Assembly: GCA_020847535.1 (NCBI GenBank)
Contig: JADLBU010000002.1
Location: forward strand, 34,059-98,058
Direction of reading: 5' to 3'
DNA length: 64,000 nt
From: Phycisphaerales bacterium
GTDB lineage: Bacteria > Planctomycetota > Phycisphaerae > Phycisphaerales > UBA1924
Positions 1-7,812 of this stretch are shown piece by piece (position 1 is the first letter of the stretch; the number at the start of each line of letters is the position of its first letter). Under the pieces are notes generated by a model. It made no database searches. It worked only from the letters and a program-made list of their open reading frames with translations, and was not told where the DNA came from. The translations under genes and the position numbers were made by a program.

Positions 1-471
1 AGCGCCAGCGCTCCCAGCGGCGATGGCCAGTTCCTCACCTACGTCACCAACCCCACGCTCCCCGCGCTCCTCAGCATCCTCTTCGGCGTGACACCCCCCT
101 GCCTCCCGCGCAACGACCTGGTCCAGGTATTCCTCACCGGCGTCCCCGGCCTTAACCAGCCGCAGAACGTCGTGGGCTCCGAGATGATGCGCCTCAACAC
201 CGGGATCGCCCCGACACCCGCCGCGATGCAGAGCCGACTGGGAGTTCTCGGCGGCGATCTGGCCGGCTATCCCAACGGTCGCCGCCTCGGCGATGATGTC
301 GTCGACATGTCCCTCCGCGTGGTGATGGGTGTCCTGTATCCTGATGCCGGCGTCCCCGGCGGCTGCGCTCCCCACGGCAACCTCCCCCTCACCGATGGCG
401 CCTTCGTCGATGCCTCCTACTTCGACAACGCCTTCCCGTATGTCCGGAACCCGATCCCGGGCGCGAACTAG
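1..471 (+). CDS. DUF4331 family protein, C-terminal part (5' end outside window)
   Basis: The frame is open from base 1 to the TAG at 469-471, so the gene begins upstream of the window. The first available start inside the window (GTG at 88) is not the real one. The visible 156 residues include the stretch GDLAGYPNGRRLGDDVVDMS at about residues 85-104, which is the hallmark C-terminal block of DUF4331 proteins. These are secreted or periplasmic proteins of unknown function, common in planctomycetes and proteobacteria. The protein ends shortly after the segment AFPYVRNPIPGAN, and no dockerin-like tail follows. Family assignment is firm; function is unknown. Confidence 0.85.
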   Translation, partial: SASAPSGDGQFLTYVTNPTLPALLSILFGVTPPCLPRNDLVQVFLTGVPGLNQPQNVVGSEMMRLNTGIAPTPAAMQSRLGVLGGDLAGYPNGRRLGDDVVDMSLRVVMGVLYPDAGVPGGCAPHGNLPLTDGAFVDASYFDNAFPYVRNPIPGAN

Positions 472-490
472 CGAACCAGGACAAGACACT

Positions 491-603
491 CACCACAGAG
501 GGCACAGAGAACACAGAGTTCAGAAGCGAGGAAAGACAATTCTGTCCAATCTTCCCTCTTCTCTTTTCTTCTCTTCTCTGTGCTCTCCGTGCCCTCTGTG
601 GTG
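491..603. repeat. Interspersed CACAGAG inverted repeat, copy 1
   Basis: The left arm 491-518 (CACCACAGAGGGCACAGAGA at its start) and the right arm 576-603 are reverse complements over 28 bases with only two mismatches. A C/T-rich centre separates them. A degenerate second copy lies at 51628-51730. Elements of this text recur in many environmental bacterial genomes. The structure could form a long cruciform or RNA hairpin. Confidence 0.8.
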
Positions 604-680
604 AAAACTGCCTTTCGATCTCCCCCGTGCGGGGGTTGACTTTGAAAAAGGCAACTCCCCGCTTCGTTTCTCACTTGCCT

Positions 681-709
681 GATCCGCGTTCATCCGCGAA
701 AATCCGCGG
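681..709. repeat. ATCCGCG triple-motif repeat, copy 1
   Basis: Three ATCCGCG units follow each other (atccgcgttc, atccgcgaaa, atccgcgg). The same order occurs at 51741-51769 and 63206-63234. Here, as in the 51.7 kb copy, it follows a CACAGAG inverted repeat, so the two parts appear to belong to one composite element. Confidence 0.8.
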
Positions 710-734
710 CTCATTCCTCCGACAGGACTCAACC

Positions 735-1595
735 ATGCTCACCCGACTCATCCCGCTCGCCGCGATCCTTGTCCTCGCCACCCAGGCGCTCGCCCACGAG
801 TTCTGGATCCAGCCCCTCTCATTCCATCCCAAGCTCGGTGAGAACATCGGCATCCGCCTGATGGTGGGGGATGGCTTCCCCGGCGAGCCGCGCCCGCGCG
901 ATCCCACCAAGCTCGAATCCTTCGTGGTTGCCGGCACCGCCTGGGCCGTCCCTATTCCCGGCACCGATGGTGAGGATCCCGCCGGCCTCCACCGCTTCGA
1001 GCGCGAGGGTGTCCAGGCCCTCGGCTATCGCAGCAAGAACTCGCGCATCGAGCTCGATGCGGTCAAGTTCGAGGAGTACCTCAAGGAAGAGGGCCTCGAG
1101 GCGATCATCGAGAAGCGCAAGGTCTCCGGCGATTCCGACAAGCCCGGCCGCGAGCTCTTCTCGCGCTGCTCCAAGTCACTGGTCTGCATCGGGGAGCCCA
1201 CAACCGCCGACCAGGGCTTCCTCACCAGCCTCAAGCACCCGCTGGAGATCACACCCACCGAGAACCCATACCTGAAGAAGCCCGGCGACACGCTCCAGTT
1301 CCTCATCACGAACACGGCCGGCCCGGTCCCCGATGCCACTGTCATGGCCTTCCTCAGCACCGATCCCAAGAAACACCAGCGCTTCCGCACCGACAAGGAT
1401 GGCCATGTCACCATCCCCCTCACCGGCGAGGGCATCTGGATGATCAACTGCATCCAGATGACCGAGGCCCCCAAGGGCAGCGATGCCGACTGGCAGAGCC
1501 TGTGGGCGAACCTGACGTTCGAGATACGAGCTGCCGCACCGGCGGTGACTGACAACAAGTCACCCGTGCCCGCGCAGCAGGCTACTGGTAAGTAG
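735..1595 (+). CDS. Secreted DUF4198 domain protein
   Basis: This protein of 286 residues starts at ATG 735. The frame is open further upstream, but that stretch crosses the repeat elements. Residues 1-20 form a signal peptide (MLTRLIPLAAILVLATQALA) and the mature protein begins HEFWIQP, the conserved start of DUF4198 proteins. The central block LKHPLEITPTENPY and the Ig-like region with PVPDATV also fit this family. Some DUF4198 proteins lie next to metal or cobalt/nickel uptake genes, but no transporter is adjacent here. The likely site is the periplasm or cell surface; the ligand is unknown. The gene may be driven from within or after the upstream repeat region, as no clear promoter is visible. 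Confidence 0.8.
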   Translation: MLTRLIPLAAILVLATQALAHEFWIQPLSFHPKLGENIGIRLMVGDGFPGEPRPRDPTKLESFVVAGTAWAVPIPGTDGEDPAGLHRFEREGVQALGYRSKNSRIELDAVKFEEYLKEEGLEAIIEKRKVSGDSDKPGRELFSRCSKSLVCIGEPTTADQGFLTSLKHPLEITPTENPYLKKPGDTLQFLITNTAGPVPDATVMAFLSTDPKKHQRFRTDKDGHVTIPLTGEGIWMINCIQMTEAPKGSDADWQSLWANLTFEIRAAAPAVTDNKSPVPAQQATGK

Positions 1596-1642
1596 GTCGT
1601 ACCGCCGGCCCGTTGTTCCCCACATCGACATGCCTTCTCTTC

Positions 1643-1689
1643 AGGCCGCTTTCAGCGGCCTTGCTCGCTTGTAGGCCACGGCTTCAGCC
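1643..1689. repeat. REP-like element, copy A
   Basis: The element has the text aggccgctttcagcggcctt followed by a spacer and gtaggccacggcttcagcc. It is near-identical to 47030-47076, about 45 kb away. The first half forms a GGCCGC...GCGGCC hairpin. It sits between the DUF4198 gene and pfkA. Confidence 0.75.
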
Positions 1690-1772
1690 AAGGTTCGCGG
1701 CGTCTCGCCGCGCGATCCGCGATCGCCGGGAGATGACTCACATACCCTGTCACCGCCCGGTATGATCGCCCC

Positions 1773-2888
1773 ATGCCACACATCAAACGCATCGGCATCC
1801 TCACCGCCGGCGGCGATTGCCCAGGCCTCAACGCCGTCATCCGCTCGGTCGCCAAGGAAGCCATGATCGCCGGCCTCGAGGTCATCGGCATCGAGGATGG
1901 CTTCCTCGGCCTCATCGAGAACCGCTGCCGACCACTCTCCCGCGCTGATGTCTCGGGCATCCTCACCATCGGTGGCACTATCCTGGGATCCTCCAACAAG
2001 AGCAACCCCACCCGCCACGCCACCGGCAAGAACCCGGACGGTTCGCCCATCTTCTCCGATGTCTCGGGCCCCTGCCTCCAGGCGATCGCCGGCCATCGTC
2101 TCGATGCCATCGTCGTCATCGGCGGGGATGGCAGCATGACCGTCGCCCATCAGCTCTGGGAACGGGCGATGAAGGATGGCGTCGATCTGCACTTCATCGG
2201 CGTCCCCAAGACCATCGACAACGACCTCTGCGGCACCGACATCACCTTCGGGTTCGCAACCGCCGTCTCCACCGCGACCGAGGCGATCGACAAGGTCCAC
2301 TCCACCGCCGCCAGCCACCACCGCGTCATGTTCGTCGAGGTCATGGGCCGCAACGCCGGCTGGATCGCCCTGCACGCCGGGATCGCCTCGGGTTCGGACA
2401 TCATCCTCCTGCCCGAACTGCCCTTCACCATCGACAACGTCTGCAAGGCCGCGATGGATCGCAGCCGCCACGGCTCGCGCCACTCGATCGTCTGCGTCAG
2501 CGAGGGCGCCAAGCCTATCGGCGGAGAGAAGATCATCGCCCGCATCGATCCCACCTCGCCCGACCCCATCCGCCTGGGCGGCATCGGCAAATACCTCTCC
2601 GATGAGGTCGAGAAACGCAGCGGTCTGGAGTGTCGCCACGTCGTCCTCGGGCACATCCAGCGCGGCGGCACCCCCGTCCCCGCCGATCGCGTGCTGGCGA
2701 CCCGCTTCGGGCACCACGCGATCCGGACCCTCTTCGAGGGCAAACGCCACCGCCTGGTCGTCATGCACAAGGGCGAGCTGGCCGACATCCCGCTGACCGA
2801 TTGTGCCGGCAAGCAGCGACTCGTGGATCCCTCCGACCGCCTGCTCGCCGCCGCGCGCGGCGTCGGCACCAGCTTCGCCGAGGCCTGA
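1773..2888 (+). CDS. pfkA: 6-phosphofructokinase (group III type)
   Basis: This cytoplasmic glycolytic enzyme of 371 residues phosphorylates fructose 6-phosphate to fructose 1,6-bisphosphate. The nucleotide site GILTAGGDCPGLN is at residues 8-20, the phosphate-binding GGDG at 117-120, the catalytic PKTIDND at 145-151, and the sugar-binding MGRNAGWIAL follows near 195. By family knowledge, Gly in GGDG favours ATP, while Lys in PKTIDND (Gly in classical ATP enzymes) is typical of pyrophosphate-type and group III enzymes. The combination Gly plus Lys is known from actinobacterial ATP-PFKs. ATP use is therefore inferred, but pyrophosphate use cannot be excluded. The start ATG follows a REP-like element and has no strong Shine-Dalgarno. 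Confidence 0.93.
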   Translation: MPHIKRIGILTAGGDCPGLNAVIRSVAKEAMIAGLEVIGIEDGFLGLIENRCRPLSRADVSGILTIGGTILGSSNKSNPTRHATGKNPDGSPIFSDVSGPCLQAIAGHRLDAIVVIGGDGSMTVAHQLWERAMKDGVDLHFIGVPKTIDNDLCGTDITFGFATAVSTATEAIDKVHSTAASHHRVMFVEVMGRNAGWIALHAGIASGSDIILLPELPFTIDNVCKAAMDRSRHGSRHSIVCVSEGAKPIGGEKIIARIDPTSPDPIRLGGIGKYLSDEVEKRSGLECRHVVLGHIQRGGTPVPADRVLATRFGHHAIRTLFEGKRHRLVVMHKGELADIPLTDCAGKQRLVDPSDRLLAAARGVGTSFAEA

Positions 2889-2938
2889 ACCGCGAGCCGA
2901 CCTCGCTCAGTACCCAGCTCAGTGCCGGAAGTTCTGCG

Positions 2939-3100
2939 TCAGCATCCATCTTGAAACGCCGCGATGAACGCACCGAAGTCATCGATATCCACGAACCCGG
3001 ACCCATCGATGTCCGCCTTCTCATCTCCCGCCTCGAAGAGCGCGATGAACAGTTCGAAGTCGTTGGTATCGACGATCCAAAGTGCGCTCGACAGCCTCAT
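2939..3100 (-). pseudogene. Relic of a dockerin-tailed secreted protein gene
   Basis: Read on the minus strand, this stretch encodes the end of a dockerin-like module. It has an incomplete first loop (IVDTNDFELFIALFEAGD), a complete second loop beginning ADIDGSGFVDIDDF, and the terminus AFQDGC-stop at 2939-2941. It aligns with the tails of the SGNH hydrolase (12698) and the S8 protease (15460). Only about 53 codons remain from an in-frame ATG at 3098-3100. No signal peptide or catalytic domain precedes it, because phoH ends at 3188. This is best read as a truncated gene remnant, though a tiny independent EF-hand protein is possible. Confidence 0.65.
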
Positions 3101-3187
3101 CACGCGCAGCGTATCGCCGCGGCGTGCCTGACAAAAGCACCAAATCCTGTTTCTTGCGCGGGTCCGATTCCGGATCCCCAGGCTCTC

Positions 3188-4768
3188 TTACAACCGGCTC
3201 GCCGCCAGGCTCGCCAGTTCGCTCCGCTCGCTCTTGGCGAGCGAGACGTGCCCGAAGAGCCGGATCCCCTTCATCTTCTCGACCGTGTACGACAGGCCGT
3301 TGGATGACTGGTCCAGGTACGGGTTGTCGATCTGCCCGATGTCGCCGGTCAGGATGAGCTTGGTCCCCTCGCCCACGCGGCTGGCGATCGTCTTGACCTC
3401 GTGGGGCGTCAGGTTCTGCGCCTCATCGACGATCATGAACTGGTGCGGAATCGATCGCCCGCGGATATAGGTCAGGGGCTCGAGCACCAGCTTGCCATCG
3501 GCCATGAGCTTGGCGATCCGCTGCTCGGAGGTGTGGCTCTCGGCGGCGGCGGCCCGCTCGTTGCGATCACCCGTGTGCGCTCCGCGCGTGCTCAATAGGT
3601 ACCCCAGGTTGTCGAAGATCGGCTGCATCCACGCCCCGAGCTTCTCATCCTTATCCCCCGGCAGATATCCGATATCGCGACCCATCGGCATGATCGGCCG
3701 CGCCACCAGCAGCTTCTCGTAGCGCTCCTCGTTGAAGACCTTGGTCATACCCGCCGCGATCGCGAGCAAGGTCTTGCCCGTGCCCGCCGAGCCCAGGAGC
3801 GTGATCAGCTTGACATCGTCATCCAGCAGCAAGTCGATCGCCATCGTCTGCTGCACGTTCCTGGCCATGATCCCGAACGTGGGCTTGCGCGGCCCGCTCA
3901 CCGGGATGATGTGGTCCGTGTCCGAGAGCCGGCGGCCCAGCCCCGTGTGGTTGTCATCCTCCCCATCCTTGAGCACCACGTACTGGTTGGGGAAGACGCT
4001 GCGCTTGTAGATGTCCCCATCGATCGATGAGGTCAGGTACGGCTCGAGCTTCGACAGGGCCAGCAGCCGATCGTGGTACAGGTCATCGATGAACTGCCCC
4101 TCGACCGTCAGCGTCAGATACCCCGTGTAGAGCTGGTCCGCATCTACCTTCTGGTTCTCGAAGTCCTCGGTCTTGATCCCCAGCGAATCGCTCTTGATTC
4201 GCGCGGAGAGATCCTTCGACACGAAGACCGCGCGCTTGCCCTTCTTGTGCAGGTCCCACGCCACCGAGATGATGTGGTTGTCCGGCACATCCGCCTTGAT
4301 CGCCGGCGGCCTGGGATAGTCGTTGATGTCGATCCGGATCGACCCCGTCCGGCCATCGGGCCCGATCGAGGCCGCAGCCCCCACGAACGGGGATGCCTTC
4401 CCCCAGTCCACACCGTCGATCAGCCGCCCCATGTTGCGCAGGCGATCGAGGTGACGGATGCACTCCCGGGCGTTGCGGCCAAGGTCGTCATCCTTGCGCT
4501 TCATCTTGTCGAGCTCTTCGATCACCGTGTACGGGATCACCACATCGTGCTCTTTGAAGACAAACAGCGCGTTGGGATTGTGGAGCAGGACATTGGTATC
4601 GATGACGAAGGTCTTGGTCTCGACCTTCCCGCCCGATACGCCCGCCGCCATCGTCTCTTCCGCCGCACCCAGCCCGGCGTTCTGTTCTGCGCTCGCCAAA
4701 ACCTCGTACTCCCGGTCCGCCGGTCCATCATTGCCGCGGGCCTTTGCCGTCGTCTTGAACGTAGTCAT
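3188..4768 (-). CDS. phoH: PIN-PhoH family protein (PhoH2-like RNA helicase/nuclease)
   Basis: This cytoplasmic protein of 526 residues joins a PIN RNase domain to a PhoH ATPase. The PIN domain begins at FVIDTNVLLHN (catalytic Asp57), with the acidic pair VIEELDKMKRK near 84-85. The PhoH domain has Walker A LLGSAGTGKT (about 324-333), Walker B MIVDEAQN (about 445-452) and LILTGDIGQID. In mycobacteria, PhoH2 proteins of this layout are sequence-specific RNA helicase-RNases. The start at ATG 4768 is preferred over upstream codons because AGGAGAG lies about 9 bases before it. The gene ends just beyond the dockerin relic. Two dyads lie in its upstream region. It is probably monocistronic. Confidence 0.92.
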   Translation of the reverse strand: MTTFKTTAKARGNDGPADREYEVLASAEQNAGLGAAEETMAAGVSGGKVETKTFVIDTNVLLHNPNALFVFKEHDVVIPYTVIEELDKMKRKDDDLGRNARECIRHLDRLRNMGRLIDGVDWGKASPFVGAAASIGPDGRTGSIRIDINDYPRPPAIKADVPDNHIISVAWDLHKKGKRAVFVSKDLSARIKSDSLGIKTEDFENQKVDADQLYTGYLTLTVEGQFIDDLYHDRLLALSKLEPYLTSSIDGDIYKRSVFPNQYVVLKDGEDDNHTGLGRRLSDTDHIIPVSGPRKPTFGIMARNVQQTMAIDLLLDDDVKLITLLGSAGTGKTLLAIAAGMTKVFNEERYEKLLVARPIMPMGRDIGYLPGDKDEKLGAWMQPIFDNLGYLLSTRGAHTGDRNERAAAAESHTSEQRIAKLMADGKLVLEPLTYIRGRSIPHQFMIVDEAQNLTPHEVKTIASRVGEGTKLILTGDIGQIDNPYLDQSSNGLSYTVEKMKGIRLFGHVSLAKSERSELASLAASRL

Positions 4769-4853
4769 CTCCGAGTCTCTCCTGCTCGGCGGTCCGACCT
4801 CCACAAATCCCCACGGGCGGTCATCGGGGAGGGTGACCCGTCATGTCTGCGGC

Positions 4854-4946
4854 CCGGCGATCCATCGCCGGTCGGTGCCCGCGGACGATCCCAGCATACA
4901 AGCATCGGCTGGAAACCCCAAAGGCTCTTAGCTTCGGTGATGCTTG
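4854..4946. promoter_or_regulatory. Two dyads upstream of the PIN-PhoH gene
   Basis: CCGGCGAT (4854-4861) and ATCGCCGG (4864-4871) form a perfect 8-bp hairpin with a 2-base loop. Further upstream, CAAGCATC (4899-4906) is mirrored perfectly by GATGCTTG (4939-4946). Both lie in the minus-strand leader or promoter region of phoH. A regulatory role is inferred only from position and symmetry. Confidence 0.35.
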
Positions 4947-5007
4947 CAAGGTCTGAATAATCCTTAAACGGGCCTGGCGCTATGACTACCCCAAGGCGCC
5001 CTCGCCC

Positions 5008-6129
5008 TCACGGCAGGCCAGGGGAACGCCGGATCGGCACGTTTCCCAGACCGGCAAGCTCAAAAAGCCCGACCTGGTTGGTGCTGATCGGGTCGTCATC
5101 ATCCACGATCCCCACCAGCGACCAGTTCCCCGATGCCAGCCGCGGGCCCATCGTCAGCCCCTCGAAGTTGGACAGATCCCCCGCCCAAAGCTCGGCCTTG
5201 CGTCCGTTCGCGGTCGAGATCGGCGTGTACGACTGGCCGATCAGTCCGCTCATCCCCGAGACATCGGTGACACCCTCGAAATCGATCTCGAAGATCCGCG
5301 TCCGGAACAGCCCCAGCGCGGAGAACGCAAACGACCGCTCCAGCGTCAGGATCCGGCCATCCGGGAGCATCACCAGGTCGGAGAGCCCCGACCTGGCGCT
5401 CGTGATCGATGCCCCGTGCATCGGTTCGGTCACGTACGCGTACTGCGGCCCTGGCATCGCGATCGCCCCCGAGATCGTGTACCTCAGGAGCCGCACCACC
5501 GTTCCCGTGGTCGGTGTTGATACCCCGCCATCGACCGTCAGCGCCTCCTCGTTGGCCGTCCACAGCGTACCCTTGATCTGCGTCGGGCTCGCCGTCAGCC
5601 AGATCCCGCCCAGCGATTCGAACCCGTTGTTCGGACGGCGGTTCGTGAACACCGCCGGCGTCGGAAGGGTCCGCAGCAGCGCTCCATCCGACAACCGGTA
5701 CTCATGGACCGCCGGCGTGTTCTCCTCCGAGATGAACACCGTCCCGCGCCCGACATCGCACGCGACGATCCCCTCGTAGTCCCTCGGCTGCGCCAGCGAG
5801 ATGCCACCCGTCACGGCCGCTGTGCCCGATCCGTCCGCGTTGAACGCGATATCGATGCGGATGAGCTTGTTCGAGTTGTCCATTACCGCCAGGAACTTGC
5901 CGTGATCCGGACCGTGCGTCCCCGGAATCATCGTGATCCCGCTCATCCCCGTGATCGTGAATGTTTGTCCGTTCTGGTCCTGGGTCGATGAAGGCAGGTT
6001 GATCATCCCGCGATGCGTGATCTCAAGCTCCCCGCGAGCCGATGCGCACGACACCGGCACGAGCAGAAAAACGGCCCCGGCAAGCAGGGCCAGCCCGCGA
6101 AAGGTGATGTGATTCGATCCCAGCCTCAT
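5008..6129 (-). CDS. Secreted esterase-like activity of phytase domain protein
   Basis: The protein has 373 residues. An N-terminal signal peptide (about residues 1-31, ...LLVPVSCASA) predicts export; the Cys in PVSC could also be a weak lipobox. The rest fits the PF13449 'esterase-like activity of phytase' beta-propeller fold: DYEGIVAC, GFESLGGIWL, TLWTANEEAL, then DLVMLPDGRILTLERSF. These are characteristic phytase-like repeats. Proteins of this family are exported and often act on, or are induced by, phosphate esters, but the substrate here is unknown. It ends IRRSPGLP with no dockerin or PEP-CTERM tail. It shares strand with phoH upstream of 4768 but is separated by a 239-base gap, so it is not clearly an operon partner. 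Confidence 0.82.
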   Translation of the reverse strand: MRLGSNHITFRGLALLAGAVFLLVPVSCASARGELEITHRGMINLPSSTQDQNGQTFTITGMSGITMIPGTHGPDHGKFLAVMDNSNKLIRIDIAFNADGSGTAAVTGGISLAQPRDYEGIVACDVGRGTVFISEENTPAVHEYRLSDGALLRTLPTPAVFTNRRPNNGFESLGGIWLTASPTQIKGTLWTANEEALTVDGGVSTPTTGTVVRLLRYTISGAIAMPGPQYAYVTEPMHGASITSARSGLSDLVMLPDGRILTLERSFAFSALGLFRTRIFEIDFEGVTDVSGMSGLIGQSYTPISTANGRKAELWAGDLSNFEGLTMGPRLASGNWSLVGIVDDDDPISTNQVGLFELAGLGNVPIRRSPGLP

Positions 6130-6189
6130 GCGGCCCAGCCTACCGCACTTCTGTCCGCCCGACCAGCCGATTTCGCTCTCCGGCTTCCG

Positions 6190-7701
6190 CTACCTCACGG
6201 TATAGGACCCGGCGCTGGCTCCGCGCCTGCCTTCCAGCTCGATGAGCATGTATCGCAGCGCATCGATCGCGTGGTCAAACCCATCCCCTTTCACCGGCGC
6301 CTCCGAATCCGGCCGCCCCGGCGAGTATGAGTACCGCTCCATCGACTCGATGAGCCTCACGCACCGCGCATGCACGTACAGCCGCGGCGGAGTTCCATCC
6401 GCCGGCCTCAGCCGCGCTCGGATCCGCCGGACTCCATCCTGTATCTCCGATCGATTGAACCTGACCGCCAGCCCGCGACGCTGCATCAGCGTTGCATCGC
6501 TCACCCCGCTCTGTCCGTTGTTCGCGTTCCCCGCCGGATCTACGGCGATCCACTCCAGCCGCGGCTTGGATGGATCCAGGATCGCATCGATGTGTTCATC
6601 CATCACCGCTCCCGCCGCGTACCGCTCGTGGCCGATCCACAGCACCCCATCCCCCGAGATCGCCGCCCACAGCACCACCGCCGGCGCCCGCATTCCGAAA
6701 TCCATCCCGCCGATCCACCGCATCCCTGATGTATCCGGCAGGTCAGCAACCACGTGGATCTTGGCATCAAACTCCGGCAGCACGTTGTCGCTCTTCGATG
6801 GCCTCAGGCACAGCATCTCCGCCTCCCAGGTCGCCAGCGCCACGCGCATCTTCATCCGCAGCGCATCATCCACCCCGATGTGCCCCGCCTCCGGCACCGG
6901 CCGCTCCTTGGCCCGCCCATCACACTCCGGCCGCATCGCGCACGGCTCGCAGCGACGCTCCTCTTCGCAGTGCTCCAGGGCATCGACCACACCCCACTTG
7001 AACAGCCGGCGCTTCCCTTCGCTCGCCTGAAGCACCAGCTCGTGCATCAGACCGTGCGTGCGGTGCATCGTGCTCAGGCACTCGATCGCCCCACGCACCT
7101 CGACACCCCCGCACACCCTCGACCGCGTCACAAGCTGCGCAGCCTCCCACACCTCGCGATCAAACAGCTCGACCTCATCGCAGCGCAGCTTCTGCACGCG
7201 CGTTCCGCGCACGCTCGTCTGCGACTGGGCAAGCAGCTCCACCACGCTCCCGTTCGAAAGCGCGATCCGGCGGTCCGTGATTCCCTTGCCGAGCAGTTCG
7301 GCGAACCGCTCGATCCCGAAAAACCTTCGCAGGTGCTCGTGCATCCGCTGCGATTGATCGAGCGAACCGCCCAGGATCCGGATCTGGATCCCATCCTTGA
7401 ACACCAGATCCAGAAGGGTCGCCACCGCCCCCAGCATCGTCTTCCCACCCCCGCGATTGGCCCACACGATGCAATCGACGATCGGCGGAGGGCGATGCTG
7501 CTCCTCTCCATCGCCCACAGCTCCCCGCGGGCGATCCGCTTCCGTCAACTCACCCTCAAAGAACGTATGCACCAGGTAATCCAGTGGAGACTGATGCCCC
7601 TCGATGATCGCCCGCTCCGGCACCGCGATGTCCAACTCCTCCCGCAAAAACGCCCGCAACGAAACCCGGCATGAAGGCCGCACACACTCAAACCCACCCA
7701 T
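6190..7701 (-). CDS. Phage-type terminase large subunit (TerL)
   Basis: This is a DNA-packaging ATPase-nuclease of 503 residues. The ATPase domain has Walker A ANRGGGKT (81-88), Walker B with catalytic Glu LRCDEVELFD (172-181, Asp175-Glu176) and a coupling motif CLSTMHR (208-214). A Cys cluster C-x5-C-x2-C-x5-C (Cys245, 251, 254, 260) could bind zinc. The RNase H-like nuclease domain shows acidic residues in GGMDFG (Asp334), AVDPAG (Asp388) and GDGFDHAIDALRYM (Asp473, 476, 480). All expected active-site groups are present, so it looks functional. The start at ATG 7701 follows GAGGGGG; the upstream GTG/ATG extension lacks support. It is the last gene of the minus-strand cassette. No portal, capsid or protease gene is nearby. 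Confidence 0.9.
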   Translation of the reverse strand: MGGFECVRPSCRVSLRAFLREELDIAVPERAIIEGHQSPLDYLVHTFFEGELTEADRPRGAVGDGEEQHRPPPIVDCIVWANRGGGKTMLGAVATLLDLVFKDGIQIRILGGSLDQSQRMHEHLRRFFGIERFAELLGKGITDRRIALSNGSVVELLAQSQTSVRGTRVQKLRCDEVELFDREVWEAAQLVTRSRVCGGVEVRGAIECLSTMHRTHGLMHELVLQASEGKRRLFKWGVVDALEHCEEERRCEPCAMRPECDGRAKERPVPEAGHIGVDDALRMKMRVALATWEAEMLCLRPSKSDNVLPEFDAKIHVVADLPDTSGMRWIGGMDFGMRAPAVVLWAAISGDGVLWIGHERYAAGAVMDEHIDAILDPSKPRLEWIAVDPAGNANNGQSGVSDATLMQRRGLAVRFNRSEIQDGVRRIRARLRPADGTPPRLYVHARCVRLIESMERYSYSPGRPDSEAPVKGDGFDHAIDALRYMLIELEGRRGASAGSYTVR

Positions 7702-7812
7702 GCAATCCCCCTCGAGCTCTTTGCTCTGATGCCTTGATGCCGACTGCCTCGATGCCTCTCCTCTATTCACCCCTCCGGCGCTGGCGCCGCGCTGTGCCCG
7801 GCAGCTTCCGTC

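Noticed and set aside
627..734. Upstream extension of the DUF4198 gene to 627
   Set aside because: It runs through the interspersed repeat, and the signal peptide begins cleanly at ATG 735.
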